This document shows, piece after piece, positions 23,092 to 31,916 of a DNA stretch of 64,000 nt. This stretch comes from Flavobacteria bacterium BBFL7 (lineage in GTDB: Bacteria; Bacteroidota; Bacteroidia; Flavobacteriales; Flavobacteriaceae). The notes below the pieces were generated by a model, which saw only the letters and a list, made by a program, of their open reading frames with translations, was not told the DNA's origin and did not search any database. Numbering within the stretch: position 1 is the first letter of the stretch; each line of letters starts with the position of its first letter. Made by a program: the position numbers and the translations under genes. The DNA lies in assembly GCA_000153385.1 (NCBI GenBank), contig CH672375.1, forward strand, positions 478,352 through 542,351, in the 5' to 3' direction.

Positions 23092-24045
23092 TTAAATAGC
23101 CTGAGCGGTTTGTGCTTTTTGTTTTGCTGCATAAGCAGTAGCCGCTTCACGTACCCAAGCGCCGTTTTCCCATGCATTGCGACGGTCATCTAGACGTTTC
23201 TTGTTCATCGGGCCGTGGCCTTTTACTACTTGCCAGAATTCGTCCCAATCGATTTCGCCAAAATCATAGCTTCCTTTTTCATCATTCCATTTTAAATCTG
23301 GATCTGGGATAGTAAGTCCTAAAAGTTCTGCTTGTGGAACTGTTTGATCTATAAATTGCTGGCGTAATTCATCATTTGTCTTACGTTTCAGCTTCCATTT
23401 CATGGATTGCTCTGTATGCGTACTAGCCGCATCTGTAGGTCCTAACATCATTAAAGATGGCCACCACCAGCGATTCAACGCATCTTGTGCCATTTCTTTT
23501 TGCTCTTCACTACCGTTACAAAGCGATAACATAATCTCATATCCTTGGCGCTGGTGAAAACTTTCTTCCTTACAAACACGCACCATGGCACGAGCATATG
23601 GACCAAAAGAAGTACTACACAATGGTACCTGATTGATAATCGCAGCACCATCCACTAGCCAGCCTATCGCTCCCATGTCTGCCCAAGTCATCGTAGGGTA
23701 ATTAAATATCGAAGAATACTTTGCTTTACCAGAATGTAAATCTTCATAAAGTTGCTCGCGTGTGATACCTAAAGTTTCACAAGCGCTGTATAAATAGAGT
23801 CCATGTCCAGCCTCATCCTGCACCTTTGCTAGTAATGCTACCTTACGTCGCAGTGATGGCGCACGAGTAATCCAATTACCTTCTGGCAACATTCCTACAA
23901 TTTCAGAATGGGCATGCTGGGATATTTGTCTGATGTGCGTCTTGCGATACTTCTCAGGCATCCAATCTTTAGGCTCAATCTTTTCATCTCTCGCAATTTT
24001 TGCATCAAATTGCGCTTCTAAATTTTTGATTTCTGCTTCGCTCAT
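23092..24045 (-). CDS. paaA: PaaA: phenylacetyl-CoA epoxidase catalytic subunit
   Basis: A 317-residue bacterial multicomponent mono-oxygenase-like protein that hydroxylates or epoxidises the ring of phenylacetyl-CoA at a di-iron site. Conserved blocks: [40 protein letters not shown] (Glu and His ligands), [15 protein letters not shown] (second Glu-x2-His) and [17 protein letters not shown]. Length is close to E. coli PaaA (309). It is the second gene of the epoxidase operon, 130 bp after paaE; that spacer holds a palindrome copy and several short dyads at 24061-24083. The terminal [17 protein letters not shown] is a flexible extension. Confidence 0.95.
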   Translation of the reverse strand: MSEAEIKNLEAQFDAKIARDEKIEPKDWMPEKYRKTHIRQISQHAHSEIVGMLPEGNWITRAPSLRRKVALLAKVQDEAGHGLYLYSACETLGITREQLYEDLHSGKAKYSSIFNYPTMTWADMGAIGWLVDGAAIINQVPLCSTSFGPYARAMVRVCKEESFHQRQGYEIMLSLCNGSEEQKEMAQDALNRWWWPSLMMLGPTDAASTHTEQSMKWKLKRKTNDELRQQFIDQTVPQAELLGLTIPDPDLKWNDEKGSYDFGEIDWDEFWQVVKGHGPMNKKRLDDRRNAWENGAWVREAATAYAAKQKAQTAQAI

Positions 24046-24060
24046 GGTATTATGTTTTTA

Positions 24061-24083
24061 ACGCATCACATGCGTCTGTGATG
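24061..24083. repeat. Overlapping short dyads in the paaA leader
   Basis: ACGCAT-CAC-ATGCGT (24061-24075) overlaps CATCACA-N6-TGTGATG (24064-24083). Both could fold in the mRNA just before the paaA start. This may be structure or a worn repeat tract. Confidence 0.4.
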
Positions 24084-24133
24084 TTCGCATACGATGCAAA
24101 CTTACTTTTCTTTCTATATAAATGTTGCGGTTC

Positions 24134-24149
24134 CGCTTTCGCGAAAGCG
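24134..24149. repeat. 16-bp palindrome, exact copy (paaE-paaA spacer)
   Basis: Exact CGCTTTCGCGAAAGCG, preceded by TTC, in the paaE-paaA intergenic spacer about 27 bp after the paaE stop. Confidence 0.9.
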
Positions 24150-24175
24150 ATATAACAACATACTTTTTTTATACT

Positions 24176-25252
24176 CTAGACGTCATAGTCTACAACAAGT
24201 TTCTTACTCGTTGGTACACTTACACAACTGAGTACAAATCCTTTCTCGACCTCTTCATCTGTCAGTGCATAGTTCACTTTCATCGCAACACTACCTTCTA
24301 CGACCTTACATTTACAGGTACTACACACTCCACCTTTACAAGCGTATGGTAAATCTGCTCCTGCGCCTATCGCGCCGTCTAACACATTATCAAAATCATC
24401 TCCTAAAACAAAATGAAACTCTTTACTACCATCAATAATGGTCACATCTACACCATCAACTTTTTGCTCTAGTGCTGCCGCTGCTCTAGCTTTATCTTCT
24501 TCACTTAATCCACTAACAAAAAGTTCAAAATGAACGTTTTCCTTTTTCATTCCTGCCGCCACGAGTTCATCTCTTATTAAGAAAATCATCTCTTCTGGAC
24601 CACAAATAAAGGCATGATCTGTATGTGGTGCATTAATTAACGTCTGTGTCAGCGTTTGTAATTTTTCTTGATCAAAACGTCCATTAAACAATGGAATATC
24701 TCTATGCTCACGACTTAAGAAATAAAAGACCTCAAAACGACTTAAATATTTGTTTTTCAGCGCTTCTATCTCTTCTTTAAATATAATTGATTTTACGGTT
24801 CTATTCAGATAGAATAACTTGAATTTAGCATTAGGCTCTTGAGCTAGATGTGTCTTTATAATACTCAGCATAGGAGTAATTCCACTTCCTGCGGCAAATG
24901 CGATATAGTTTTTGGCCTTATTTTCTCCGTATGATTCAATACCAAAATCGCCGCTAGGCGCTGCAACTTGCAACACATCTCCAGACTTTAATTCACGATT
25001 TACATAAGTTGAAAATTTACCTTCAAAAATTTCTTTGACCGCAACTTTCCACTCGTTATCTAGCGGACTACTGCATAAAGAATAACTGCGGCGCAGGTCT
25101 TCACCATTTATTATAGCGCGTAAGGTCAAAAACTGACCTGGACGATACTTAAATTCTTCTTTAAGTTCTTGTGGAACGTCAAAGGCAATTACCGTGGTAT
25201 CATCTGTCTCTTTATAGACATGAGATAAAGTTATGTTATGAAAGTTGCTCAC
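24176..25252 (-). CDS. paaE: PaaE: phenylacetyl-CoA epoxidase reductase subunit
   Basis: A 358-residue electron-transfer protein. The N-terminal FAD domain has RPGQFLTLR and RRSYSLCSS; the NAD(P)H domain has FAAGSGITPMLSI and AFICGPEEMI. The C-terminal plant-type ferredoxin domain has CKGGVCSTCKCKVVEG plus a later LSC for its 2Fe-2S cluster. It passes electrons from NADPH to PaaA. I chose the GTG at 25252 (SNFHNITLSHVYKETDD) rather than an ATG at 25288, because the latter lies inside the operator and promoter and the shorter form matches the family length (356 in E. coli). It is the first gene of paaE-A-B-C-D. Confidence 0.92.
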   Translation of the reverse strand: MSNFHNITLSHVYKETDDTTVIAFDVPQELKEEFKYRPGQFLTLRAIINGEDLRRSYSLCSSPLDNEWKVAVKEIFEGKFSTYVNRELKSGDVLQVAAPSGDFGIESYGENKAKNYIAFAAGSGITPMLSIIKTHLAQEPNAKFKLFYLNRTVKSIIFKEEIEALKNKYLSRFEVFYFLSREHRDIPLFNGRFDQEKLQTLTQTLINAPHTDHAFICGPEEMIFLIRDELVAAGMKKENVHFELFVSGLSEEDKARAAAALEQKVDGVDVTIIDGSKEFHFVLGDDFDNVLDGAIGAGADLPYACKGGVCSTCKCKVVEGSVAMKVNYALTDEEVEKGFVLSCVSVPTSKKLVVDYDV

Positions 25253-25276
25253 AGATATTAAGTCGTTAAGTTTACA

Positions 25277-25307
25277 CAAAACTAACACTTGTTAGTTTGG
25301 AAAACAA
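25277..25307 (-). promoter_or_regulatory. paaE promoter (TTG-N20-TAGTTTTG)
   Basis: On the minus strand the -33 TTG is at 25307-25305 and the -7 TAGTTTTG at 25284-25277, spaced 20 bp, a good Bacteroidota promoter. The operator at 25281-25296 fills the spacer and overlaps the -7 box. Confidence 0.68.
25281..25296. promoter_or_regulatory. Candidate paa-regulon operator 3 (upstream of paaE)
   Basis: ACTAAC-ACTT-GTTAGT, half-sites identical to those at 5430 and 11490. It lies between the -33 and -7 elements of the paaE promoter, 29 bp before the chosen GTG start: the classic position for a repressor. Confidence 0.8.
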
Positions 25308-25400
25308 GTGTCTCGTTCAATCTAACAAATCAGTTCTTATCATTCACCTTTAACTTCATTTTCACGACCATAATATATCTTCTCTCGTATATTGCTATAT

Positions 25401-25991
25401 ATGCATTATCCTAATATTACAGCACCAGATTCAATTCTTAAAGAAGCCGAAAAAGCGATGTCTTTTTATCCTGCTTTACAGAATACTGAAATCGAATTTA
25501 AGTTCAATGATATGGTGCGCAAAAATTTTATGCAAGCGCAACCAACTTATAAAAGTATTTTCAAATCACGCCATAATCGCAGTTACATCATTCTCATCAG
25601 CAAAGAGTTCAAAGTAGAAAATGAAATTTTTACTATTAAAGAAATCCCAAGCGATGTACTTACCGGCTGGCTAGGTCATGAGTTAGGTCATGTGATGGAT
25701 TACAGATCACGCTCTACTATAGATATGATTTTCTTTGGGTTAAAGTATTTATACTCTCATGCTCACATTCAGGAAGTAGAACGTGCTGCAGATGATTATG
25801 CGGTGCGACATGGTATGGGCGAATATATTCTTAAAACTAAAAACTTTATCCTCAATCATACCAGTCTCTCTGAGAAATACAAACAGCACATGCGTAAATT
25901 CTATCTTTCTCCAGAGGAGATTCTAGAACTAATTAATCGCTATGGGGAAACTGGAGAAAAGCCTAGTAAGGAAGAACTGGCTCCTAATTAG
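25401..25991 (+). CDS. M48-like zinc metallopeptidase domain protein
   Basis: A 196-residue soluble protein with the zinc motif HELGH (GWLGHELGHVMDYRSRS) and a downstream Glu/Asp helix EVERAADDYAVRHG that fits the third ligand of M48-type peptidases. There is no signal peptide or clear membrane segment; one mildly hydrophobic stretch (IDMIFFGLKYLYSHA) lies between the motifs. The substrate is unknown. The ATG at 25401 is preferred over a TTG 9 bp upstream. It is transcribed divergently from paaE and ends opposite the GH3 gene across an octamer repeat tract. Confidence 0.8.
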   Translation: MHYPNITAPDSILKEAEKAMSFYPALQNTEIEFKFNDMVRKNFMQAQPTYKSIFKSRHNRSYIILISKEFKVENEIFTIKEIPSDVLTGWLGHELGHVMDYRSRSTIDMIFFGLKYLYSHAHIQEVERAADDYAVRHGMGEYILKTKNFILNHTSLSEKYKQHMRKFYLSPEEILELINRYGETGEKPSKEELAPN

Positions 25992-26045
25992 TTCGTAAGT
26001 TGTTGAGTTTTTCTATGATAAAGAATTAATTGAATCGCATGTATA

Positions 26046-26087
26046 ATGTCTCACTATGACTCAATGACTAAGCGACTCACAGACTAT
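26046..26087 (+). repeat. Degenerate octamer tract (M48 / GH3 convergent spacer)
   Basis: 8-bp units ATGTCTCA, then (after CT) ATGACTCA, ATGACTAA, GCGACTCA, CAGACTAT, running into the GH3 3' end. It is the same style as the hexamer and heptamer tracts in the paa operons, with no four-helix gene nearby. Confidence 0.6.
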
Positions 26088-27597
26088 TTACAAACTCTTC
26101 CCAAGCTTTAAACTTCTCTTCGTCCATTACCTTTTCCATTTTTACCTGACCACCTTTTTTCTTATTATGGTCATTCCATTGTGCAAATGTTTCAGGTTGC
26201 ACTTTATGAACTTGCACACCTTTTAGTGCCTTAGTTCTGGCTACTTTATAGTTTTTATTAGCTTCTTGAAGAGATAGATCTAATGCCTCAGCAAGTTCTT
26301 TTTCTGAGCTTTCAGTTTCAGTTCCTAGATACCATACATGCTGAAATTCTCCATCAATTTTCTTGGCAGAAACGGTAAACTCCTTAATACTGGTATTAAA
26401 TTTTTCTTGCAGTTCTGTAATTGCAGTTTCCATTTTTAAAACTGATAACTGACTACCTACTACATTTAAGAAAAACTTAGTTCTACCAGTTATTTTAATT
26501 TCTGCTTTTTCTACATCTGTAAATTTTATTGTATCACCTATTAAGTAACGCCATGCACCTGATACAGTAGATATAATCAATGCGTAATCTACCTCTCGTT
26601 CTACCTCAGCCATGGTAAGAATTGGCGCATTATCAGAAATACTTCCATCGTGTTCTACATAGTCTGGTTCAAAAGGAACAAATTCAAAATAAATACCGCC
26701 ATCGGTAATCAACTGCATGGAACTAGTTTCTGGACGTTGCTGGCAAGCAATAAAACCTTCACTAGCTAGATATGTGTCTACAATTTGAACTGGCTTTGTA
26801 AATAGCTTTTCAAAGCTAGAGCGATAAGGTTCAAATGCGACACCACCAGAAGTATATACCGATAAGTTGGGCCATATTTCATGAATGGAATCAATATTAT
26901 GATGATCCATTACTTTTCTGAGCATCATTTCTAACCAAGATGGGATACCACTCAACATTCCTATATCCCAGTTTTTAGCCTCTTCGGCTATTCTTTGAAC
27001 ACGTTCATCCCAATCGTCTATGGATGAAATTTCTTTTCCAGGTCTGTAAAATGAATCTAAAAATTCTGGAATATTACTTGCAGATATCCCACTAATTTCT
27101 CCGATGGTAAACCCATTTTCTTCACTTAAATCTGTAGAACTTCCTAGAGCCAGCACTTCGCTCTCAAAAACATCTGTAGGTAAGTTAAAATTAGTCAATG
27201 CACTAACCTGTCTCGTTCCAGCAGATTTTATGGCTGCAATCATTTCATCTGTAACAGGAATAGTTTTAGATTTTTTTCCTGTTGTACCACTAGATCTGGC
27301 TAAAAAATTTGGAGTTCCTGGCCAGGTAATATTGGGCTTTCCTTCCTTCATTTGTGACCACCATTGCTGGTCCATTTTATGATAGTCGTAAAATGGTACC
27401 GCTTTCGCGAAAGCGTGCTCAAGATCATCTTTTTCTAGAATACTATTAAAGTCGTAATACAAGCCAAAAGAGGTATCCTTTGCCGTATTCAATAAATTAT
27501 CTAAGACTTTGCGCTGTGCAACAACATGATCTGACGTTGCGGTTATTGTCTCGTGTAAATTCAGTGCTGTCTTAATAATAGGACCTAGAAGTGCCAT
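26077..27597 (-). CDS. GH3 family acyl-adenylate amidosynthetase-like protein
   Basis: A 506-residue adenylating enzyme of the GH3 family, known from plant auxin and jasmonate conjugation and widespread in Bacteroidota with unknown substrates. Motif 1 of the family is in FLARSSGTTGKKSKTIPVT; further blocks are YTSGGVAFEPYRSSFEKLF, YLASEGFIACQQ, YALIISTVSGAWRYLIGDTIKF and ITGRTKFFLNVVG. It activates a carboxylate with ATP and joins it to an amine or amino acid. An exact palindrome copy lies near the N-terminus (EHAFAKAVPFYD). A -7 box (27615-27622) precedes it. It could act on an aromatic acid, but nothing ties it to the paa operator. Confidence 0.88.
   Translation of the reverse strand: MALLGPIIKTALNLHETITATSDHVVAQRKVLDNLLNTAKDTSFGLYYDFNSILEKDDLEHAFAKAVPFYDYHKMDQQWWSQMKEGKPNITWPGTPNFLARSSGTTGKKSKTIPVTDEMIAAIKSAGTRQVSALTNFNLPTDVFESEVLALGSSTDLSEENGFTIGEISGISASNIPEFLDSFYRPGKEISSIDDWDERVQRIAEEAKNWDIGMLSGIPSWLEMMLRKVMDHHNIDSIHEIWPNLSVYTSGGVAFEPYRSSFEKLFTKPVQIVDTYLASEGFIACQQRPETSSMQLITDGGIYFEFVPFEPDYVEHDGSISDNAPILTMAEVEREVDYALIISTVSGAWRYLIGDTIKFTDVEKAEIKITGRTKFFLNVVGSQLSVLKMETAITELQEKFNTSIKEFTVSAKKIDGEFQHVWYLGTETESSEKELAEALDLSLQEANKNYKVARTKALKGVQVHKVQPETFAQWNDHNKKKGGQVKMEKVMDEEKFKAWEEFVNSL
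27400..27415. repeat. 16-bp palindrome, exact copy in GH3 gene
   Basis: Exact CGCTTTCGCGAAAGCG, translated EHAFAKAVP, close to the GH3 N-terminus. Confidence 0.9.
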
Positions 27598-27614
27598 GTC
27601 GTGGTGGTTTAATC

Positions 27615-27622
27615 CAAAAATA
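27615..27622 (-). promoter_or_regulatory. -7 promoter box for the GH3 gene
   Basis: TATTTTTG on the minus strand, 17 bp before the GH3 ATG. No convincing -33 TTG at the usual distance. Confidence 0.45.
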
Positions 27623-27746
27623 GCTCTTTACAGACCTATGCTAGGTTAAGATTCTGATAAGATTTTAAGTATGAGTAGCAAACAAATAAAAGTGAATATC
27701 TTAATAAGATTAAGCCAATCTTTACCTATTCTACAATATTATAGTC

Positions 27747-28610
27747 TTAATGATACTTTGTAAAAATCTTTGTAGCCTCATTATAGCTGCTTTCAAAAGA
27801 CATAGCATTTACATTAGTATCTGCTTTTACAGTATTAAAATAACTTACCATTTTTTCTGTAGGCATGTTACCGGTTAGATCATCTTTTGCCATAGGACAA
27901 CCACCAAAACCTTGAATAGCACCATCAAACCTTCTACAACCAGCTTTATAAGCTGCATCTACTTTCTCATGCCATGTGGTAGGTGTAGTATGTAAATGAG
28001 CACCAAATTCTATCTCAGGATATTTAGGAATCAGGTTAGAAAATAGATAGGTAATCGTTTCAGGATCAGAACTACCTATGGTATCAGAAAGGGATAATAT
28101 TCTAACGCCCATGTTATATAATTTCTCTGTCCACTCACCTACTATTTCTACATTCCATGGATCTCCATATGGATTACCAAAGCCCATCGAGATATAAACG
28201 ACTAGTTCTTTATCATGCTTTTGTGCAAGATCAATTACTTCTTGCAACAACTCCACACTTTGTGCAATAGTTTTATGGGTATTACGCATCTGGAAATTCT
28301 CTGAAATAGAAAACGGATATCCTAGATATTGAATTTCTGGATGCTCACATGCGGCTTTTGCACCACGTAAATTTGCAATAATAGCAAGCAGTTTAGATTC
28401 TGTTTTAGAAAGATCAAGTTTTGAAAGCACCTCAGCCGTATCCACAAGTTGTGGAATAGCTTTAGGAGAGACAAAACTACCAAAGTCTATGGTATCAAAG
28501 CCACAGCGCAATAAGGATTGAAGATATTGCACCTTCAAATCTGTTGGAATCATTTCTTTAATTCCTTGCATTGCGTCACGTGGACATTCTATGATCTTTA
28601 CCTTTTCCAT
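27747..28610 (-). CDS. mvaB: Hydroxymethylglutaryl-CoA lyase
   Basis: A 287-residue TIM-barrel lyase that splits HMG-CoA into acetyl-CoA and acetoacetate in leucine breakdown. Signature parts: VKIIECPRDAMQGIKEMIPT at the start, IDFGSFVSPKAIPQ, metal ligands in GAHLHTTPTTWHEK, and the catalytic Cys loop GFGGCPMAKDDLTGN. A -7 box TATCTTTG at 28618-28625 lies 7 bp before the ATG, so the transcript may be nearly leaderless. The GH3 gene follows after 149 bp that hold only its promoter box. Confidence 0.92.
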   Translation of the reverse strand: MEKVKIIECPRDAMQGIKEMIPTDLKVQYLQSLLRCGFDTIDFGSFVSPKAIPQLVDTAEVLSKLDLSKTESKLLAIIANLRGAKAACEHPEIQYLGYPFSISENFQMRNTHKTIAQSVELLQEVIDLAQKHDKELVVYISMGFGNPYGDPWNVEIVGEWTEKLYNMGVRILSLSDTIGSSDPETITYLFSNLIPKYPEIEFGAHLHTTPTTWHEKVDAAYKAGCRRFDGAIQGFGGCPMAKDDLTGNMPTEKMVSYFNTVKADTNVNAMSFESSYNEATKIFTKYH

Positions 28611-28617
28611 TGAGACG

Positions 28618-28625
28618 CAAAGATA
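28618..28625 (-). promoter_or_regulatory. -7 promoter box for mvaB
   Basis: TATCTTTG on the minus strand, 7 bp before the ATG at 28610; implies a very short or absent leader. Confidence 0.5.
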
Positions 28626-28665
28626 GTATTACGAAAAGGTTTGCGGAAATGATTTACACACTAGT

Positions 28666-29283
28666 TTAAGGTATCAAAATCGCAACGGCTATACCTATAA
28701 AAACAATAATCTGCGTCCACTTCATAGCTGAAGCAAACCATCGAGAAGATTTTATGAAGCTTGCAGCTTTTCCTCCTAACAGCGCTATTGTATAAAATGT
28801 AAGTAAAGAAACAAGCATAAAAACGCCACCTAGCATATAGATTTGAATCCAGTCTGGATAAGAGTTTTGAATGACAAATTGCGGTAGCAATGCTAGGAAA
28901 AATAAAGTCACTTTAGGATTCAACAAATTCATGGTGATTCCTATTTTGTATAGTTTCCAGAGACTTTGTGAAGAAGTGTTGGAGTCACCAAATTCTATAG
29001 AAGCGTCTGACTTAAAAATTTTATAGGCTAAATAAAGTAAATAAATTGCTCCAGCTATTTTTATGGAATAGAGCAACCATTCATTATCTCTAATAATAAC
29101 TGCAAAACCTAAAGCAACAATGGAAGTGTGAACAATGCAACCTGTAATCAAACCACTTGCAATCGCAATTCCATATTTTGAACCTCTTGCTACCGATTGT
29201 GTGAGTACAAAGATGTTATCTGGTCCAGGACTCAGTGCAAGCACTAATGTTGAAAATGCAAAAGAGACCAGTGATTCTATCAT
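28666..29283 (-). CDS. LysE family amino-acid exporter
   Basis: A 205-residue inner-membrane exporter of the LysE/RhtB family with about six hydrophobic segments. The N-terminal signature is [20 protein letters not shown], followed by [19 protein letters not shown] and [20 protein letters not shown], both typical of the family. It probably exports an amino acid or related metabolite. Its ATG overlaps the pyrD stop as ATGA, so the two are cotranscribed and translationally coupled. Confidence 0.9.
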   Translation of the reverse strand: MIESLVSFAFSTLVLALSPGPDNIFVLTQSVARGSKYGIAIASGLITGCIVHTSIVALGFAVIIRDNEWLLYSIKIAGAIYLLYLAYKIFKSDASIEFGDSNTSSQSLWKLYKIGITMNLLNPKVTLFFLALLPQFVIQNSYPDWIQIYMLGGVFMLVSLLTFYTIALLGGKAASFIKSSRWFASAMKWTQIIVFIGIAVAILIP

Positions 29284-30326
29284 AATCCTTGAGCTACAAT
29301 CGCTTTATTAATATCCCTAATCAAAGCAGGTCCTTCATATACAAAACCTGTATACAATTGAACTAGACTTGCACCAGCATTCATTTTATCAATCGCGTCT
29401 TGAGCCGTCATAATGCCGCCTACTCCTATGATCGGGAAAGCTCCGTTACTTTTTTGATGTAAAAAGGAAATGACTTCGGTAGCGCGATTTGTTAGTGGTG
29501 CACCGCTTAATCCGCCGGCTTGATTTATGAGAGATTCCTTAGACTGCAATCCTTCTCTAGAAATGGTAGTGTTAGAAGAAATAATTCCATCTATCTTGGT
29601 ATCTTCTACTATTCCTATAATATCCATCAACTGATCATCGGTAAGATCTGGAGCGATTTTAAGTAGTATTGGTTTTCTTTGGGCCTTTTTATTATTTAAG
29701 TCTTGAAGTGTTTGAAGTATATGCGTTAAAGGTTTACGGTCTTGAAGTTCGCGCAATCCTGGTGTGTTGGGTGAACTCACATTTACTGTAAAATAATCTA
29801 CATGTTCAAACAGCTTCTCAAAACAGATGATATAATCGTTTACAGCATCTTCATTAGGCGTGACTTTGTTTTTTCCAATGTTCCCGCCTATTAATACGTG
29901 ATTAGGTTGGCCTAATTTAGGATTCTTTTTCAATCGTTCTACAGCAGCATCTACTCCGCCGTTATTGAATCCCATTCTGTTTACTATCGCTTGGTCTTTC
30001 TTCAATCTGAACAAACGTTGCTTAGGATTTCCATCTTGTGGTTTTGGTGTAAGCGTTCCTATTTCTATAAATCCAAATCCTAGATTAGAAAATTCTTTAA
30101 AAGCTTTGGCGTCTTTATCAAATCCAGCAGCCATCCCAACTGGGTTTTCAAATTGTAAACCGAAGAGTTTTCTTTTAAGAGCAGGATGATTTTGTTTGTA
30201 ACGCTTTCGCGAAAGCGCACTAAATCCAGGCACTTTGCTTAATAGTTTAATAGTTTTAAATGAAAAATGGTGAACTGCCTCTGGATCAAAGGAAAAAAGT
30301 AACGGACGTACTATAGATTTATACAT
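29280..30326 (-). CDS. pyrD: Dihydroorotate dehydrogenase (quinone)
   Basis: A 348-residue class 2 PyrD, a membrane-associated flavoprotein of pyrimidine synthesis. Visible motifs: [35 protein letters not shown] and [19 protein letters not shown]. The class 2 catalytic Ser is in [30 protein letters not shown] and [14 protein letters not shown] follow. I chose the ATG at 30326 ([16 protein letters not shown]), which matches the family start; an ATG at 30344 lies within a -7 promoter box. An exact palindrome copy falls in the N-terminal part, here read in another frame as ALSRKR. lysE follows with a 4-bp overlap. Confidence 0.93.
   Translation of the reverse strand: MYKSIVRPLLFSFDPEAVHHFSFKTIKLLSKVPGFSALSRKRYKQNHPALKRKLFGLQFENPVGMAAGFDKDAKAFKEFSNLGFGFIEIGTLTPKPQDGNPKQRLFRLKKDQAIVNRMGFNNGGVDAAVERLKKNPKLGQPNHVLIGGNIGKNKVTPNEDAVNDYIICFEKLFEHVDYFTVNVSSPNTPGLRELQDRKPLTHILQTLQDLNNKKAQRKPILLKIAPDLTDDQLMDIIGIVEDTKIDGIISSNTTISREGLQSKESLINQAGGLSGAPLTNRATEVISFLHQKSNGAFPIIGVGGIMTAQDAIDKMNAGASLVQLYTGFVYEGPALIRDINKAIVAQGL
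30202..30217. repeat. 16-bp palindrome, exact copy in pyrD
   Basis: Exact CGCTTTCGCGAAAGCG, translated in the alternative frame as ALSRKRYK rather than AFAKA. Confidence 0.9.
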
Positions 30327-30341
30327 AAGAATAAGGTTGCG

Positions 30342-30349
30342 CAAATTTA
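30342..30349 (-). promoter_or_regulatory. -7 promoter box for pyrD
   Basis: TAAATTTG on the minus strand, 15 bp before the ATG at 30326. It decides against the upstream ATG at 30344, which it overlaps. Confidence 0.5.
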
Positions 30350-30371
30350 CAATCCATTAGACTTTATTCCA

Positions 30372-30379
30372 TATTTTTG
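30372..30379 (+). promoter_or_regulatory. -7 promoter box for lpd
   Basis: TATTTTTG, 22 bp before the lpd ATG at 30402, divergent from the pyrD box. No clear -33 TTG. Confidence 0.48.
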
Positions 30380-30401
30380 TGACTCTTAAAAATTGACAGA
30401 T

Positions 30402-31793
30402 ATGAGTAAATATGATGTAATCGTTTTAGGTAGTGGACCTGGTGGATATGTAACTGCAATACGCGCGTCTCAATTAGGTTTGAAAACTGCTATTGTAGAG
30501 AAGGAATCTCTAGGTGGAGTATGTTTGAATTGGGGTTGTATCCCTACAAAAGCATTGATCAAAAGTGCTGATGTCTTCAATTACCTCAACCATGCCGAAG
30601 ATTATGGTCTTAAAGTTACTGGTGTAGATAAAGATTTTAATGCCGTAGTAAAGCGCTCTCGTAATGTCGCTGACGGAATGAGTAAAGGTGTACAGTTCTT
30701 ATTAAAAAAGAATAAGGTCGATGTCATCATGGGTTATGGTACGGTTAAAAAAGGAAAGAAAATTGAAGTAAAAGCTGAAGATGGTTCTACTTCAACTGTT
30801 GAAGGAAAACATATCATTATCGCTACTGGTGCAAAGTCTCGTGTACTTCCTAACTTACCACAAGATGGTAAAAAAGTAATAGGTTATCGTGAAGCAATGA
30901 CACTAGAAAAGCAGCCTAAGAAGATGATCGTAGTAGGATCTGGTGCCATAGGTGTTGAGTTTGCTTATTTCTATAACTCTATGGGTACTGAGGTTACAAT
31001 TGTAGAGTATGTAGATCGTATTGTACCTGTTGAAGATATTGACGTTTCTAAGCAAATGGAACGCAGCTTCAAAAAAGCAGGTATTAAAATCATGACGTCT
31101 AGCGAAGTTACTGGTGTAGATACATCTGGTAATGGAGTTAAAGCAACGGTAAAAACTAAAAAAGGAGAAGAAGTTCTTGAAGCTGATATCGTTTTAAGTG
31201 CGGTAGGAATTGAGACTAACTTATCTAACATAGGTCTAGAAGAAATAGGAATTTCTACAGATCGTGGTAAGGTACTAGTTAACGACTGGTATCAAACTAA
31301 CATACCTGGATATTATGCCATAGGTGACATTACAGCTGGTCCAGCACTAGCTCACGTTGCAAGTGCGGAAGGTATTTTATGTGTTGAGAAAATTGCAGAC
31401 ATGCATGTAGAGCCACTTGATTATGGAAACATACCAGGTTGTACGTATTCTACTCCAGAAATTGCAAGTGTAGGAATGACAGAAGCTCAGGCTAAAGAAG
31501 CTGGATACGAGTTGAAAGTTGGTAAATTCCCATTCAGCGCAAGTGGTAAAGCAAGTGCATCTGGAGCAAAAGATGGTTTTGTTAAGGTGATTTTTGATGC
31601 TAAGTATGGTGAATGGTTAGGATGTCACATGATAGGTGCTGGTGTTACTGACATGATTGCCGAGGCAGTTCTAGGTCGTAAACTAGAAACTACTGGTCAC
31701 GAAGTGTTAAAAGCGGTGCATCCACACCCGACAATGAGTGAAGCGGTTATGGAAGCTGTAGCAGACGCATATGGTGAAGTAATTCACTTATAA
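30402..31793 (+). CDS. lpd: Dihydrolipoamide dehydrogenase (E3)
   Basis: A 463-residue flavoprotein disulfide reductase that reoxidises lipoyl groups of 2-oxoacid dehydrogenases and the glycine cleavage system. FAD motif VLGSGPGGYVTAIRASQLG; redox-active disulfide GGVCLNWGCIPTKAL; NAD motif VVGSGAIGVEFAYFY; FAD-binding YAIGDITAGPALAHVASAEG; C-terminal HPHPTMSEAVMEA with the His-Glu pair. The ATG at 30402 is preferred to a TTG 9 bp before it. It stands as a single transcription unit between a -7 box and a strong terminator. It can serve the E1/E2 pair at 1.9-5.4 kb. Confidence 0.96.
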   Translation: MSKYDVIVLGSGPGGYVTAIRASQLGLKTAIVEKESLGGVCLNWGCIPTKALIKSADVFNYLNHAEDYGLKVTGVDKDFNAVVKRSRNVADGMSKGVQFLLKKNKVDVIMGYGTVKKGKKIEVKAEDGSTSTVEGKHIIIATGAKSRVLPNLPQDGKKVIGYREAMTLEKQPKKMIVVGSGAIGVEFAYFYNSMGTEVTIVEYVDRIVPVEDIDVSKQMERSFKKAGIKIMTSSEVTGVDTSGNGVKATVKTKKGEEVLEADIVLSAVGIETNLSNIGLEEIGISTDRGKVLVNDWYQTNIPGYYAIGDITAGPALAHVASAEGILCVEKIADMHVEPLDYGNIPGCTYSTPEIASVGMTEAQAKEAGYELKVGKFPFSASGKASASGAKDGFVKVIFDAKYGEWLGCHMIGAGVTDMIAEAVLGRKLETTGHEVLKAVHPHPTMSEAVMEAVADAYGEVIHL

Positions 31794-31813
31794 AATAAGA
31801 TTAATAATAAATC

Positions 31814-31852
31814 AAAAGCCTCAATTTCTAATTGAAATTGAGGCTTTTTTTT
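31814..31852 (+). terminator. Rho-independent terminator after lpd
   Basis: Arms AAAAGCCTCAATTTC and GAAATTGAGGCTTTTTTTT around a 5-nt loop, 20 bp after the lpd stop. It may also serve the minus-strand pseudogene. Confidence 0.92.
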
Positions 31853-31916
31853 ATGAACTATTATTTAAATACTAGAATCAATCAATTCAATATTAAACGA
31901 ACAAAAATTCTTATTA

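Noticed and set aside
25253-25288. Longer paaE start at the ATG at 25288
   Set aside because: This ATG lies within the operator and -7 box, and the 12 extra residues do not match the family; the GTG at 25252 fits length and N-terminus.
26077-27597. GH3 gene as the missing PaaK (phenylacetate-CoA ligase)
   Set aside because: The adenylation motif and C-terminal blocks are of the GH3 family, not the PaaK type, and the gene lacks the shared operator.
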